NCBI GenBank assembly: GCA_020002185.1
Contig: CM034533.1
Span: forward strand, 52,161,568 to 52,225,567
Source: Paraescarpia echinospica
Taxonomy: Eukaryota > Annelida > Polychaeta > Sabellida > Siboglinidae
DNA length: 64,000 bases
Reading direction: 5' to 3'
Shown here piece by piece: positions 18,654-30,249 of the stretch (positions are counted from its first letter, which is position 1; every line of letters starts with the position of its first letter). The position numbers were made by a program, and so were the translations under genes. The notes beneath the pieces are model-generated. The model was given only the letters and a program-made list of their open reading frames with translations, was not told the origin of the DNA and searched no databases.

Positions 18654-19106
18654 TTACTCGTTTTTATACTCATCGCGCAACTCCATCAACAGTTTACCGA
18701 GCATGTTCTTCCCCACATCGCCCGCGATTCCGCTACCCCAGAAACCCTTCTTACTCGCTATCCATTCCACCAATTCGGCGTCCCCGGTCGCCAACAGTGC
18801 AGCCTTCAAATCGCTCGATCCGTTAAACTTCCTCCTCAACAACATCCTCATACATTTCACCCTAACGTCGGTCCATTTGTTTCTCATTCTCTTTAGTCGA
18901 ATGTCGTAACTGCGTCGTTTCGCTGCATAAGAGCTTCGCGAACTTTTGATTATTTCGGCACATTCCACGTCCTCGTAGAATATCGCTTTCCTATACTGAT
19001 AGGCGTGCTCGACGGATCGAAAGCCCCGACCGAACGCCGACAGTCGACGGATATACATATTCGACAAGAACGACCGCGATCCACCAAACCTTATAGGCGA
19101 CGACAT
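18654..19106 (-). CDS. NADAR-family protein (ADP-ribose glycosidase superfamily)
   Basis: 150 residues with the NADAR/YbiA pattern in order: FGGSRSFLSNMY, SVEHAYQYRKA, the AAKRRSYDIR region, KWTDVRVKCMRMLLRRKF, LLATGDAELVEW, FWGSGIAGDVGKNMLGKLLMELR. YbiA acts on riboflavin-pathway intermediates, and other NADAR proteins remove ADP-ribose from guanine in DNA. It is the first gene of the late cluster, with a TATA box 35-42 bp upstream, and is intact in both copies (57411-57863). That both copies stay open while their neighbours decay fits a useful protein. The substrate cannot be read from sequence. An antiviral-evasion or DNA-repair role is speculation. Confidence 0.8.
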   Translation of the reverse strand: MSSPIRFGGSRSFLSNMYIRRLSAFGRGFRSVEHAYQYRKAIFYEDVECAEIIKSSRSSYAAKRRSYDIRLKRMRNKWTDVRVKCMRMLLRRKFNGSSDLKAALLATGDAELVEWIASKKGFWGSGIAGDVGKNMLGKLLMELRDEYKNE

Positions 19107-19140
19107 CGTACCGACTACAGATCACCCGCTACCGTCACCG

Positions 19141-19148
19141 CTTATATA
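19141..19148 (-). promoter_or_regulatory. TATA box of the late cluster (NADAR gene)
   Basis: TATATAAG on the minus strand, about 35 bp upstream of the ATG at 19106, identical in the second copy (57369-57376). Confidence 0.6.
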
Positions 19149-19164
19149 CCAACACTAAAAAGTT

Positions 19165-19235
19165 GCGACTAGGGTTCAAACCCGGAACCTTTCGATCCCT
19201 AGGCGAACACTCTCCTAAGAGAGCTATACCGTCGC
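19165..19235 (-). tRNA. tRNA-like gene, degenerate (proline AGG-like anticodon loop)
   Basis: The minus strand folds with acceptor-like GCGACGG against TAGTCGC (one mismatch here; the other copy at 57282-57352 pairs fully with one G-U). It has A-box-like TAGCTCTCTTAGG, anticodon loop CTAGGGA on a TTCG/CGAA stem, and B-box-like GGTTTGAACCC, followed by CTTTTT, a Pol III stop. Two extra bases before the D arm and an imperfect T arm make it non-standard. Anticodon AGG would read CCU. It could be a pseudo-tRNA or a tRNA-derived Pol III promoter. Confidence 0.5.
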
Positions 19236-19239
19236 CAAC

Positions 19240-19424
19240 GACTATGCAGGGTTTTACCCCGGTTATATCACACCGCTAGGTGGCATCTCGAATTTTACCC
19301 CGGTTATATCTCACCGCTAGGTGGCATCTCGAATCTACAAACGCATTATTGCTTACGTCAGCGTTGAGGACTACGTTAAAAGTACGAAACTAAACGTTGC
19401 ATGGTTTTAGCTTGGTTAGCGCGA
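19240..19424. repeat. Short direct repeats inside the right TIR
   Basis: TTTTACCCCGGTTATATCTCACCGCTAGGTGGCATCTCG-type units occur twice (about 19252-19333), next to GACGTAAGCAATAATGCG-type CRE-like blocks. Confidence 0.7.
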
Positions 19425-19753
19425 TAAACGCATTATTGCTTACGTCAGCACGCTCTAGGTACGGCGTTGATCGCTAGGACTAAAATACTCTCTGCACTCA
19501 CCGCTAGGTGGCATCTCTAGTGGTACTGTCAATCATCCAATTAGTATCAAATTACATCGCTCATCAATCACGTTTTTTATAAGTAGGTTTCCCAAACTCA
19601 TTAGTGTCAAACAAAAAGCCTTTGATCTTTTTTTATACATAGGATTAGTCTCGCATTATTGCTGACGTCAGCTGGGTGCTCGAATCGTTTAGTGGTCATT
19701 AAAACGTTTTTTATAAGTATGGTTTTGTGACCGTACAGCGCCTACTATCTACT
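19425..19753 (-). repeat. Right terminal inverted repeat of Polinton A, inner copy
   Basis: Reverse complement of 4775-5102, ending CTACTATCTACT at 19753. It is followed by an inverted copy of the left host flank and then by a second partial terminal repeat. Confidence 0.9.
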
Positions 19754-20180
19754 TACACTAAGCTCTATAAATGAGTACCTGGCTATAGAGACTGATGTAT
19801 GTTTGTGAACGAATAGTTTTCGCGCATTAATTGCTGGGGGGCTGATTGCTCCTCAAATAAGTCAAGACGGTGATCGATTAAACAGGTCTATCAGGGGTGA
19901 AGTACTAAACGCCTTGAGCCGTCTTAAAGACCGGATACTGCGCTGTACCAGAACAACATTTTAACTTTATACGTGGGCGTTGGAACACATTAAGAGGTAT
20001 TACACCAAGCGGCGACAAGCCAACTTATAAAGAATGTACGCAGATGAACTCGACCTAAACAGCATTCGTTTTCTATAACATGTGAATTGGACAGCAGCCG
20101 TGGTGTGATTTTATCAATACCTTATATGGTGGCATACATTCGTTGTGTCCATGAATCAAATCTGATATATTTAATTCATT
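19754..20180 (-). repeat. Inverted copy of the left flanking DNA (4348-4774)
   Basis: 427 bases matching the left host flank as reverse complement. The second copy of the element lacks it, so it arose after the arm duplication by template switching or recombination between terminal repeats (inference). Confidence 0.85.
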
Positions 20181-20181
20181 C

Positions 20182-20390
20182 AGTATCAAATTACATCGCT
20201 CATCAATCACGTTTTTTATAAGTAGGTTTCCCAAACTCATTATTGTCAAACACAAAGCCTTTGGTCTTTTTTTATACATAGGACTAGTCTCGCATTATTG
20301 CTGACGTCAGCTGGGTGCTCGAATCGTTTAGTGGTCATTAAAACGTTTTTTAAGTAGGGTTTTGTGACCGTACAGCGCCTACTATCTACT
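20182..20390 (-). repeat. Partial outer terminal repeat of Polinton A
   Basis: Matches the outer 210 bases of the terminal repeat and carries the true outer end CTACTATCTACT, next to the target duplication. Confidence 0.88.
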
Positions 20391-20396
20391 AGTGTA
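20391..20396. repeat. 6-bp target-site duplication, right (AGTGTA)
   Basis: Same six bases as 4769-4774. The matching flank in the inverted arm is TACACT at 56758-56763. Confidence 0.85.
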
Positions 20397-20411
20397 CTGG
20401 AGCTAGGCACA

Positions 20412-20500
20412 GTGAAAGAACGGACCTAAGAATCGGGCCCGTTCTTTCCTTTAATTAAATAAACTTTCCTTTAATTAAATAAACTTGCTGCTTTCTCTTG
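20412..20500. repeat. Inverted repeat (GAAAGAACGG) and short AT direct repeat
   Basis: GAAAGAACGG and its complement CCGTTCTTTC bracket a 14-base loop, followed by TTTCCTTTAATTAAATAAAC twice. Possibly the end of a small DNA transposon. Also present in the other arm at about 56660-56750. Confidence 0.5.
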
Positions 20501-20819
20501 CCACATCTATTTACTTTCCTTCTAGTAATTCTGATCTGTCTTACATATGTTGGTGGTTGCAATTATTGGCCAAGACCAAGACCAAATTAAATAGCGAGTG
20601 CATTTTATAATAAAAAAATCATTAGCATGGTATAATGCATTAAATAAATCATGCTGTTTGTTTTTTATTTAGACACTCATTGATTTGTCGCCTCGTAATT
20701 ATGAAATAAACACATTATATCGCGATCGACGTGTTCCAGACCTATGCACCTACTGCAAGTACTTCCAGGTCATTTGTCTGTTGCTGTCAGTATTAATTAG
20801 GTGTTTTTTAGTTTTGTCT

Positions 20820-21050
20820 TCATCCCTGAAATGGGCAAAAATCGTCTTTGACAGAGGTTCTAAGGGCACAAATAGTGACTCTACATGGAGAAGGATATAC
20901 GGAAAGAGACATTAGTGCTAAATTACGTTATTCCAAGACAGCCGTGCACAAAGCCATCGTCAAATTCAATACTGATGGCACTTTTCGTGACAGTAAAAGG
21001 AGTGGTCGCCACGGAAAACTACGCTCAGGGATGACCACGCAATGAGACAA
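20820..21050 (+). pseudogene. Tc1/mariner transposase, N-terminal HTH fragment
   Basis: LTEVLRAQIVTLHGEGYTERDI...KLRYSKTAVHKAIVKF is the paired-like helix-turn-helix of Tc1 transposases. The frame then reaches HGKLRSGMTTQ and is interrupted by an inserted LINE. The rest of the gene resumes at 22563. Confidence 0.75.
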
Positions 21051-21059
21051 GATTTAACA

Positions 21060-22562
21060 AGATTGCCACCCAGAGAATTAACTCTAGGTGGCAGGTGGAC
21101 AAGGAAGCCCTTTGGCTTATCGAGAGTCCGGCCCTTTTATCTATGTGTATCCTGCCCGTCTGAGGTATGTGTCGATTTTATTTTTAAACAATCACGCTAC
21201 TAGCACCCACACAATCAGCAGATAATCTGTTCCATTCATTTACAGTCCTTTGTGAAAATGAAAACTTTCTTATATCTAATCTACTCTGCTCCTTTGCTAA
21301 TGTAACTTCATGTCCTCTAGTCCTTGTATATTTCTTAACTGAACAAATATATTTCTATCAATATTTTCATAACCATTCAATATTTTAAACACTATCTGAT
21401 CTCTCAATCTTCTGGTCTCTAGTGTTGTTAATCCGCATTTTTTTAGGCGTATTTCGTAACTAAGATCCCTCAGTTTTTGTATCATTTTAGTTGCTGCACT
21501 CTTTCTAGCATATCTATGTCTTTCCTGCGATATGGCCCCCACGCTTCAATACAATATTCGAAATGAGGCCTAACTATTGTTTTGTACAGCGGTATTATTA
21601 GCTCTTTTTCCTTATACGTTATGTTTCGCCTAATTAATCCAAGGATTTGATTTCTCTTTGAAGCTGCAATTCCGCACTGCTCTGAAATCTTCATATCAGC
21701 ACTAATGGTTAACCCTAAGTCCTTTTCTTTTACAGTAGTACTCGGTACAGTACACCCCATAGTATATTCTACCTCTTCGTTCCCATGTCCTGTGTGGAGG
21801 CATTTACATTTCCCAAAATTGAACAGCATTTGCCACTTTTCAGACCATTTGATCAACCTGTCATCTTGTAAATGCTGTCTATCTCCATCACTTTTAAACC
21901 TTCTAAACACTTTTGTATCATCCGCAAATTTCAACACCTTGCTTGTTATTTCATCATCCAAATCGTTGATATATATTAAGAATAATATAGGTCCTAATAC
22001 TGATCCCTGTGGTTACCCCACTCAATACCGATTTCCAGTTTGAATCCACCCCATCAACTACTACACGTTGTCTTCTGTCAATCAGCCATTGTTCTATCCA
22101 GTTTATTATACCATTTCCTATGCCATGGGCCTTTAGTTTCAGCAGTAATCTTTGATGTGGTACTTTGTCGAAAGCTTTTTGAAAATCTAAGTAGACGATA
22201 TCTACCGGTGATCCCTCATCTACACACTTAGTGATGTCTTCCAAAAAACAACATTTGTTAAGCATGACCTCGCTTTAAAAAAACCATGTTGAGATGGGTT
22301 TATCAAGTTTTGTTTAACAAGAAAATCCACCATGTGATCTTTAATTAGTCTTTCTAATAATTTGCAAATCACTGATGTTAAACTCACTGGTCTATAGTTC
22401 TCTGACTTGTTTCTCGAACCTTTTTTAAATAACGGTATAATGTTTGCCTCTTTCCATTCTAAAGGAACCACTCCCTCTTCTGATGACAAATTGAAAACTG
22501 TTGCAAGCGGTACGCTAATTTGTTCTACAATTTCCAATAGTAGTTTGGGCGGAATCCCATCC
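21060..22562 (-). mobile_element. CR1/Jockey-like LINE fragment inserted in Tc1
   Basis: On the minus strand, reverse transcriptase sequence runs from MDGIPPKLLLEIVEQ through NYRPVSLTSVICKLLER, LDFQKAFDKVPH and KFADDTKVF (the FADD catalytic box) to RRKDIDMLERVQQLK. It lacks the 5' endonuclease part, as usual for 5'-truncated copies. A frame break occurs near 22010-22260 in this arm, where the GVPQGSVLGP region is disrupted. The other arm (54585-56098) is open there. Confidence 0.8.
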
Positions 22563-23399
22563 AACTCGTGATGCGCTCGCCAATGAGCTCATGCAAGAAA
22601 ATTCGGACTGCTTTACGTTTAAAAGGTACGGAAATAAGTCTCAGTACTGTTTCGAGACGTCTCAGCAAGGAATTTGGGCTCAAGTCCCGCAAACCGGCCC
22701 GGAAGCCACGCCTGACACGTGATGAAAACAAAGAGACTGGACTTTGCCAGACGACATCGCCACTTGATGAGAAATATACAGCAGTCACAATGAAACACCC
22801 GCCAAGTCAGAGGATTTGGGGTGCCATGTCATGTTTTGGTCCTTCTGGTCTGTATTTTATTCAACCTAACACCACTATGAATGGACCTAGGTACGTGGAG
22901 TTGCTGAAGGAGAAGCTGAAACTGCATATGGACATCCACAAATGTACGATTTTCATGCAAGATGGCGCTCATTGTCACCGATCCAAGGTAGCCACTGATT
23001 TCCTCAAGAAGAACAAAATCTCCGTGCTGGAATGGCCTGGGAACAGACCTGTGGACTATAATGAAGGATAAGGTGGCAGACAAACAACCATCAAGCGCTC
23101 ACAACTTGAAACAAGCTATCAAGGACGTTTGGATCACCGAAATCACTCGGGAGTACTGCGAATCTCTGGTTTCTAGCATGCCACGTCGCATCCAGGCGGT
23201 CATTGATAGCAAAGGAGGCCACCCTAAATACTGAAAAGTAGAGACACTGACACTTTTGGTCGACAAAGTTTCATATGTTGTACTACGTTTATTTGATGAA
23301 ATAAACTGATATAATGTTATGTGAAGGACAAAAAATCATAGTTTTGTCAAATTTATTTAAAAAATCGTGCCTGGTCTTAACCTTTTGCAAATGACTGTA
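22563..23399 (+). pseudogene. Tc1/mariner transposase, catalytic part, and 3' inverted repeat
   Basis: Second HTH and linker (LSTVSRRLSKEFGLKSRKP), then an internal deletion that removes the first catalytic Asp region, then WGAMSCFGPSGLYFI, FMQDGAHCHRS (second Asp) and VLEWPGNRPV. A frameshift at about 23067 separates the C-terminal end (REYCESLVSSMPRRIQAV). The 3' terminal repeat ends TTTTGCAAATGACTGT at about 23398 beside TA. Non-functional. Confidence 0.75.
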
Positions 23400-23466
23400 T
23401 TTACATCCTCTCACACCAAGAGATACGCACTACAACATTTCGTATCTATCTTTGTTGCATGATAGA

Positions 23467-23520
<54 letters not shown>

Positions 23521-23522
23521 CA

Positions 23523-23569
<47 letters not shown>

Positions 23570-23571
23570 CA

Positions 23572-23669
<98 letters not shown>

Positions 23670-23671
23670 CA
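23467..23671. repeat. (GGCA)n tetranucleotide microsatellite
   Basis: About 50 units of GGCA with two single-base slips. Frames reading Gln-Ala-Gly-Arg or Leu-Pro-Ala-Cys are artefacts. A shorter allele lies in the other arm at 53517-53684. Confidence 0.95.
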
Positions 23672-23885
23672 AGATAGGGAGAGAGTTTGTGTGTGTGGAT
23701 AATAAAATGATAATAATACTGTATTTATGCAATTAATGCACGAAGAATATTCGTTATTAATGTCCACCACTGCCCTCCGTAACGACTCGACACGAGTGTA
23801 TTGGCTACCGTTCCCCGATAGTTGTAGAGTCTGTTTTTCGCAAATTTCCACAATACTTCACGAATGCCTATTAACAGAGGCAATT

Positions 23886-25562
23886 GAGTCATATGAGTAA
23901 ATGGCGGTTGCTGAGCGACAACAAAGAAACCAATTTTCTGGACCACCGAACGTACACAATGCGAGCAGTGCTTACACTTCACTCGTCGCACACTCTATGT
24001 GTAAAGAAATAACCCGTAGTGCATACGCATTCCACCTCCGCCGTTGTACTAAATCAGCCTTTGTCTTCCTAGAACAAAAAAGCAACACGTACTCATCCTC
24101 GCGATCCAGGGGACGCTACTGACTACATTATTGTCAGTGTTTTTTGATGTAGATAATTTTGTTGTGTAACATAAATCCATCTGAGGTTTTTTTATCACGC
24201 ATATTGGCATCCATCTTGAATTTTAAAAAAAATTCCAAAACTTTCTCCGCATTTTAGTTCATACTTAGATAGATTAAGCTAAAGAATTTACTGCACAATT
24301 ACATGTTATCTATTTATAACTGGAAAGAGTATTGACATACCTTTCCATCGATTCCTCATTTGCTATAGTTTGGCATATTTGACATATAATATTTAATTTA
24401 ACGTATTATAACTATTTATGTAATTATCTTAATGTTTTCGAAATGATGTCCTGCATGTTAATTACTTAATATATACAGTTTTTTTATTTTAATATAATAT
24501 TATTTTTACGATGATAATGTGTTTCTTAAACATTTCTTTTAAATTCCGCGTACGTTTTATACTGTGTGTACGCGCCATAGAACGGGCTGGTGCCGGATAT
24601 ATGGTGCTTTAGAAATGTCAGTAATAATTAAATAATCATTTGTGCGTAGCATAATTTTAAATCGTATTTAGCACGTTACGTGGATCTCGGCACCTGGATG
24701 GGGAGGAGAAAAAATAGTGCCTCCAAATAAGCAATACTATATAGAAATATATAATATTTAAATAAGCAGATAACAACACGAGTCACTGTATGTCTCAACG
24801 TAGAGCTGTCGCCCTTAGAAATGCAAGCCGAACTGTCTACCTTTCAAGTGTATACTTCACCAGATAATTTTTACGGCGAAGACGATGCACGTATCGAAGA
24901 TTTAGTTAAAGTCATGCTGTACTGTTCTGGACAATTTCTATGACTGCAACATTATAAAGGGTTTTAAAGAAGAATGTTTCACTATGAAAGATAACATCGT
25001 GCTTTTTATGCGATGTAGCGAGCCCATTGGGGTGGTTCGTAGATTTAATTTTTTATTGAAATGTATCCTGGGGTAGGTTTTTTGGGGTCAGACTTTTTTT
25101 TAATGGCTCTTATCTCCGTCAGTTTTGCATGACTGTGGCTAAAATCGTGTATGCTATCCAGCATGCCAATTACTGGTTCGTAGTTTTAGATTTGTTTCGA
25201 AATTCGTCCGGGGCTGTGCCGATTTTTAGCACTTTTTGAGACGGCGCAGAAATGGTTAGTACGGCAGTATTTTTAGCCATATCTCAATTCCTAACAACTA
25301 ATCACACCAAGAACACCCTCGATACCGTATTTATTTTCGATACTAATTTGTAGAAGAATATACATTTTGTTTAGTCGTTCTTTTAGGTAGTGTTTAAATA
25401 GTGTGATTTATTTGTTGTTTAAATATGGTTCAGGTTACCAAAAATGTTCTCTTTACGAGCACATACGAAAAGGTATGCTTTATCTAATTAAATGCTACAT
25501 ATAAACTGTTAAACGGTTTTCAGAATAGTGTTGCAGTTACTATGAATAACAACACATTGTTC
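23886..25562. repeat. Single copy of a 1.68-kb unit that is tripled in the other arm
   Basis: This stretch matches each of three head-to-tail units at 48282-53312. It holds a 73-codon frame of unknown meaning at 23901-24122 and is otherwise AT-rich without recognisable genes. Confidence 0.85.
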
Positions 25563-27780
25563 AAACTAGAAAAAAATGCCACTCATCTGACGGGATGCCT
25601 TTGTAGATGACAGTTGTGATAGTAATATTTAACAAATGTTAGAATGCACACAGCATCGTTACATAAACACGATAAAGCGCTCGTAGATATTCGTTGTTTG
25701 TTCAAAATGACGAAGGTCGGAGAGAATGTGAAGTTCACATCCATCGATAGGCCCTTGTCGTTATAGTGTAGAATTGGTAAATAATATTCGCATTGCTATG
25801 CTAGTGGCATGAGGGTAGACATAGGCATTACTGTGTCAGTGTCAACTTCATGTTGCCAAGTCTATGTCACAGGGGCCGTTTTCATGAAGCATGTGCCGCT
25901 CACTCGTGGTTCCTGCGATTGCTAGGTTAATTTTTACGTATTACACGCACATACATTTAACGTTCCGAACAACCGATTTACCTCATAAAAGGTCAGAATC
26001 TTTATATATATATATGGGGTATTTTGAAAAGGTTTTCCGTCGTATTATAGGGGTCGTAGATTAATGCCTGAAAGTTTGACGCTCGATGTTCAAGCCGTCT
26101 AATAGGAAAACGTTAACCTACCCGCACACGGAAGCTCTATTATAAGGAGATAGCGAATTATTTACGAATACAACGTAAAATGCAACAAATCTCTCTTGTT
26201 ATCTCCAGTTCATTGGTGGCCAGAGGGAGCTCAAAAGTTGCTCCATTCATTTATATCAGTGTAGCTACTAATGTTTTAACTAACACCGTGTTTCAACTAG
26301 CCCCGGTCTACACTATGTCGCCGATGATGGCAGACGGTGTGCGCAACAATACGTTGTCTATTGTGTTGCTGTTGTTTGGTTGTACGTAGGTTCTATTTTG
26401 CCAGTTCTTCCAGTGGTGTGGTGAACCCACGGCTGCCATAATTTGAAAAGGTGTATGATTCATCAATAAGTGTTAAACACATAATGCGGTTGGCTACACA
26501 TCTGTAATGTGACAGCCATTTAAATATAATATGTGTGAATCAACGTAGCCTGAGAAAACAAAACATCACTGTTCTATTGAGGAGTGCCAGTGATGAGTTA
26601 AAACCAATATGCTACACGAACCGTATTAATATAACCATGCATGTTTGTATATAGCATACACCTGTGAGAGTTCGCAGTTGCCCTCGTCTCGGTTGATTGA
26701 TGTCTATCTTTTCGTATTCACAATGTCTCTTTTGCGTGTACATTACGTTTCGTAGATTTAGCACTTACGTAGTTATGCATGTGCTATAGATCTGCCTGAG
26801 CTATTTGCATTTTCTATGATTTTAAATGTTTCGGTCGCGTAACGATCCGAACAGCAATCCTGAAAAGGTACATCTTCAATTGTATCGATAATTTTTTTAC
26901 AATGCTGTTGGTCTCACTGTCTTTAGCAGGCCCGTAGGTGGGCCTCAAGGAAAACAATGGGAACCACTGCTCCAGATCATACACGATGTTAGCCTCATAC
27001 ATGCATAACTGAATGACATAAGTGCAATTTTTAAATTGTGACCCTCAAGATCCCCACCCCTCGGATATTGGGGGGAGGGAGCTAATGGAGCTTCAGCACC
27101 ACTGAAAAACTTTCGCCGCCGTATATCTTCACATCTTCCTTCACCTTGTGGCTGTCTCGGTTGGTTCGACTGACATCGGAAGACAGTGGCGTTGAAATTG
27201 TTATTTTTTACGACGGGCCGCTGCTGTCAATTTATCTTCTCCAGCTTCTCTCCGCTGTATCGGATGATATACGGTGCTTTAGACAGGGAGGTGCAGAAAA
27301 CCACATGTTTACCCTCCAATTGCATAAACCTTTCATAGTAAACAAAAATACACATTAATCGTCTCATAAAATGTATATTTCTACCCGCCATTGACGCTCG
27401 CCACAAAAACAAATATTCATCCGCACATTTAATGGAGGGCGGCAGAACCATATGTCTGCCCCTCTGTTCCCGACAAACGAATTTGCATCAAATTGTTTTG
27501 ATTTATACAAATCTAGAAGCACAATAATAATTGAAGGAGATTACAATATTGATTTGTTAAAATTAACGAAAAAAACATAATATGTTAATATTTTGACACA
27601 ATCGTTTCACATGGTTTCTTCCCTAAAATGAATATGCCAACACGACATTCATAATATCATGGAACACTCTTTGATAATTTGTTATGCAATTTGTCAAAAG
27701 GATTCCTAAAATTCTCAGCTGGTATTATAGTGAGCAAAATTTTTGATAACTTTCTGTAATCTCTAAGTCTGGACAATGTC
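25563..27780. other. Intergenic host-type DNA
   Basis: AT-rich. Short frames such as 26180-26389 and 26814-27002 are kept in the other arm but show no family signature. No RNA gene recognised. Confidence 0.5.
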
Positions 27781-27789
27781 GAAACCACT

Positions 27790-29842
27790 TGTGCGATACC
27801 AAGGTTTACACGACTTAAACAACAAAATCCTGACTCACTCAATCAATTTAAAATTGAAGTAATAAACTCAAATATTTATGATAAACTTAAAACATATACT
27901 CATGCGGATCCGACTAAAAACTACAATATCCTCGATGAAATTGTTACTGCTGTTATGGGTACATTTCTACCTATTAAAGTAATTAGATTTAAGACCTATA
28001 AACATAACAAAACTCCTTGGATTACCAAGGGCATTAATATGTCGATAAAGTTTAGAAATTACTTCCGTAAATGCAGAGCATTATCATCAACTTTAAACTG
28101 ACTTCCATACTTATAACAACATTATCTTAAAAGTAATATTATATTAGCTAAGCAAATGTACTATCAATCCAGTTTTGAAAAAACAAACATGACGTTAAAC
28201 ATAAGTTGTGTTTAATGAAAGAAATTATTAAGAAAAGTGAAAAGAAAGAACAATTTCCAGATTTTTTCAAAGTCGATTGGGAAATGATTAGCGACAAATG
28301 CATTATTGCAAACATATTTAACACGCTTTTTACTAATGCTGATCCTACTCTAGCCTCTAAAATAACTACAAGTGGAGATAAATCATACAAAGATTACCTG
28401 AAGAACCCGATATTTCACACCTTCAACTTTAACCCAATTGACATGGAAACTACTGTTAATATAATTGATCGTTTACCCCAAAATGAAGTTGTGGAAAAGA
28501 GGGTATATCAACATAATTACTAAAATTGATCAAAAAAATATATCAGCAATGCAGTCACTCTAATTATTAATCAATCAATAATAAGTGGTATATTTCCAGA
28601 CAAATAAAAAACTGCAAAAGTCATACACCCTTTCAAAAAGGTGATATTTCTGACTTTAATAATTGTCGTTCTATTTCTATCCTGCCAGTGATTTCAATTT
28701 TTTTTGAAAGGGTTATGTTTTATCAAATCCATGATTACTTCCAATCTATAGCTTTATACTACAATAGCTAATATGCGTTTAGAAAGAAACATTCTACTGA
28801 GCTTGCTACACTCGAAATTATAGACGGAATTTTACAAGAATTTGATAAATCGGTGACTTCAATAAATATATACCTTGATTTATGAAAACCATTTGACACA
28901 ATTGATCACAATATATTGGTAGAGAAGGTATAGTACTACGGATTAAATGACAAGGCTCTGGACCTTTGTTAGAGTTATTTACAAAATCGTAAGCAGTAAG
29001 TCGAAATTGAACATGTTAAGTCTAAGAAAATAGTCACAACACTGGTGTCTCTCAAGGTTCAATTTTAGGGCCACTTTTATTTATTACATACATAAATGAC
29101 ATAGCACTTTCTAGTGACCTTTTTAAATTCATAATATATGCTGATGACACCACCTTACTAGTACACTAAATATATTTAACGATTCAGAAGGTCAAATGCG
29201 AAGTGAAAATATTAACAAAGATTAACAATTGGTTGAAAACTAATAAACTGTCACTAAATGCCAAAAAGACTAAATTCATGACTTTTATATGCCTCAAAAG
29301 AAGGTAGAATACCTTGTGTTACAAATAGATGGGGCATACATTGAATGTGTAAATGATTTCAATTTTTAGGCATCACAATAAATAACCATTTAAACTGGCA
29401 GAGTCATACAAACAAAATAGCAAATAAAATTTATAAAACAATAGGCATATTAAATAAACGTTTTATCAATTAATACATTATATAGTATGTACAATGCTCT
29501 TATTATCCCTCATAATAATTACGGCTTACCTTTATGGAGTCATCACGCACATCGAATTTTCAAATAACAGATAAAAGGAATACGAATAATATGCTTAAGT
29601 AAGTACAATGCTCACACACAAGTCCTATATTTAAAAAACTTCAGTTGTTAAATTTGGATAATATTTATAAAATCCATCAATTGCAATTTTATCACAAATT
29701 AATTAACAATCTTTTACCATACTACTTCAATGTTGTTCTCAACACGCACATCTATGATATTCATCAGCACAACACACTTGAAAGAAATAATCTGTGCATG
29801 TCCAGAGTCAAATATGAATTTGCAAAAAAACAAACATAGTAG
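27790..29842 (+). pseudogene. Decayed non-LTR reverse transcriptase
   Basis: Fragments in several frames: TPWITKGI near 28010, NFKPIDMETTVNIID-like text near 28430-28480, FDTIDHNIL near 28890, [20 protein letters not shown] near 29045-29105 and YADDTT near 29140, ending LHSHTQVLYLKNFSLLNLDNIYKIHQLQFYHKLIN-type tail pieces to 29842. Order and boxes are those of a Jockey/RTE-type RT. Many stops and frameshifts. About 0.5 kb (28039-28540) is missing from the other arm. Confidence 0.7.
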
Positions 29843-30249
29843 AGACAGTTAACAATCCACCAAGTATTATCATTAAACAAATTTACACCCACAGTCTATG
29901 TTTTTTCCACATACACAAAAACATTTTAATTTTGAATTATATTCATAATTGCTTTATTTGTAATTTATAGTACATATTGTATACCTAACTATCCATATGT
30001 ACGTAAATGTGTACATATAATAATTCCTTGTATTATGTATGTATGTTGATACACTGAGTAATAATCAAGTATACAAACAAGTCATATGCTATTCTGATGT
30101 GTCATGTAAATTTTGTTGTAGTTTATTGTTATGGGGTGGCTCTTGTGCTAGCGATATTATATATCTTAATGAGTGTCTCCCGACCTTATCTATTACTTAC
30201 ATTATTCATTGTATATGTATGGTATTTATAGGTCAAATAAACTTATTCT

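Larger units (their letters stand above)
4775..20390. mobile_element. Polinton A (Maverick/adintovirus-like element), about 15.6 kb
   Basis: The element is bounded by AG...CT termini, 6-bp target duplications and terminal inverted repeats of about 330 bp. It encodes a protein-primed family B polymerase, retroviral-type integrase with chromodomain, HerA/FtsK-type packaging ATPase and capsid genes, the defining Polinton set. Early genes lie left and mostly on the plus strand; late genes lie right on the minus strand. Its GC-rich coding DNA with frequent CGTCG-type strings contrasts with AT-rich flanks. The polymerase and capsid region is rearranged near 12.18-12.79 kb, and several genes carry nonsense changes, so this is a decaying endogenous copy. 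No adenovirus-type protease was found. Confidence 0.92.

Noticed and set aside
23467..23671. Regular short repeats that might suggest a CRISPR-like array or a repeat protein
   Set aside because: A plain GGCA tetranucleotide run with no spacers; the Gln-Ala-Gly-Arg and Leu-Pro-Ala-Cys frames follow from the repeat.
23901..24122. 73-codon frame repeated in every 1.68-kb unit as a possible gene
   Set aside because: No family signature, and it is kept simply because the whole unit is duplicated.
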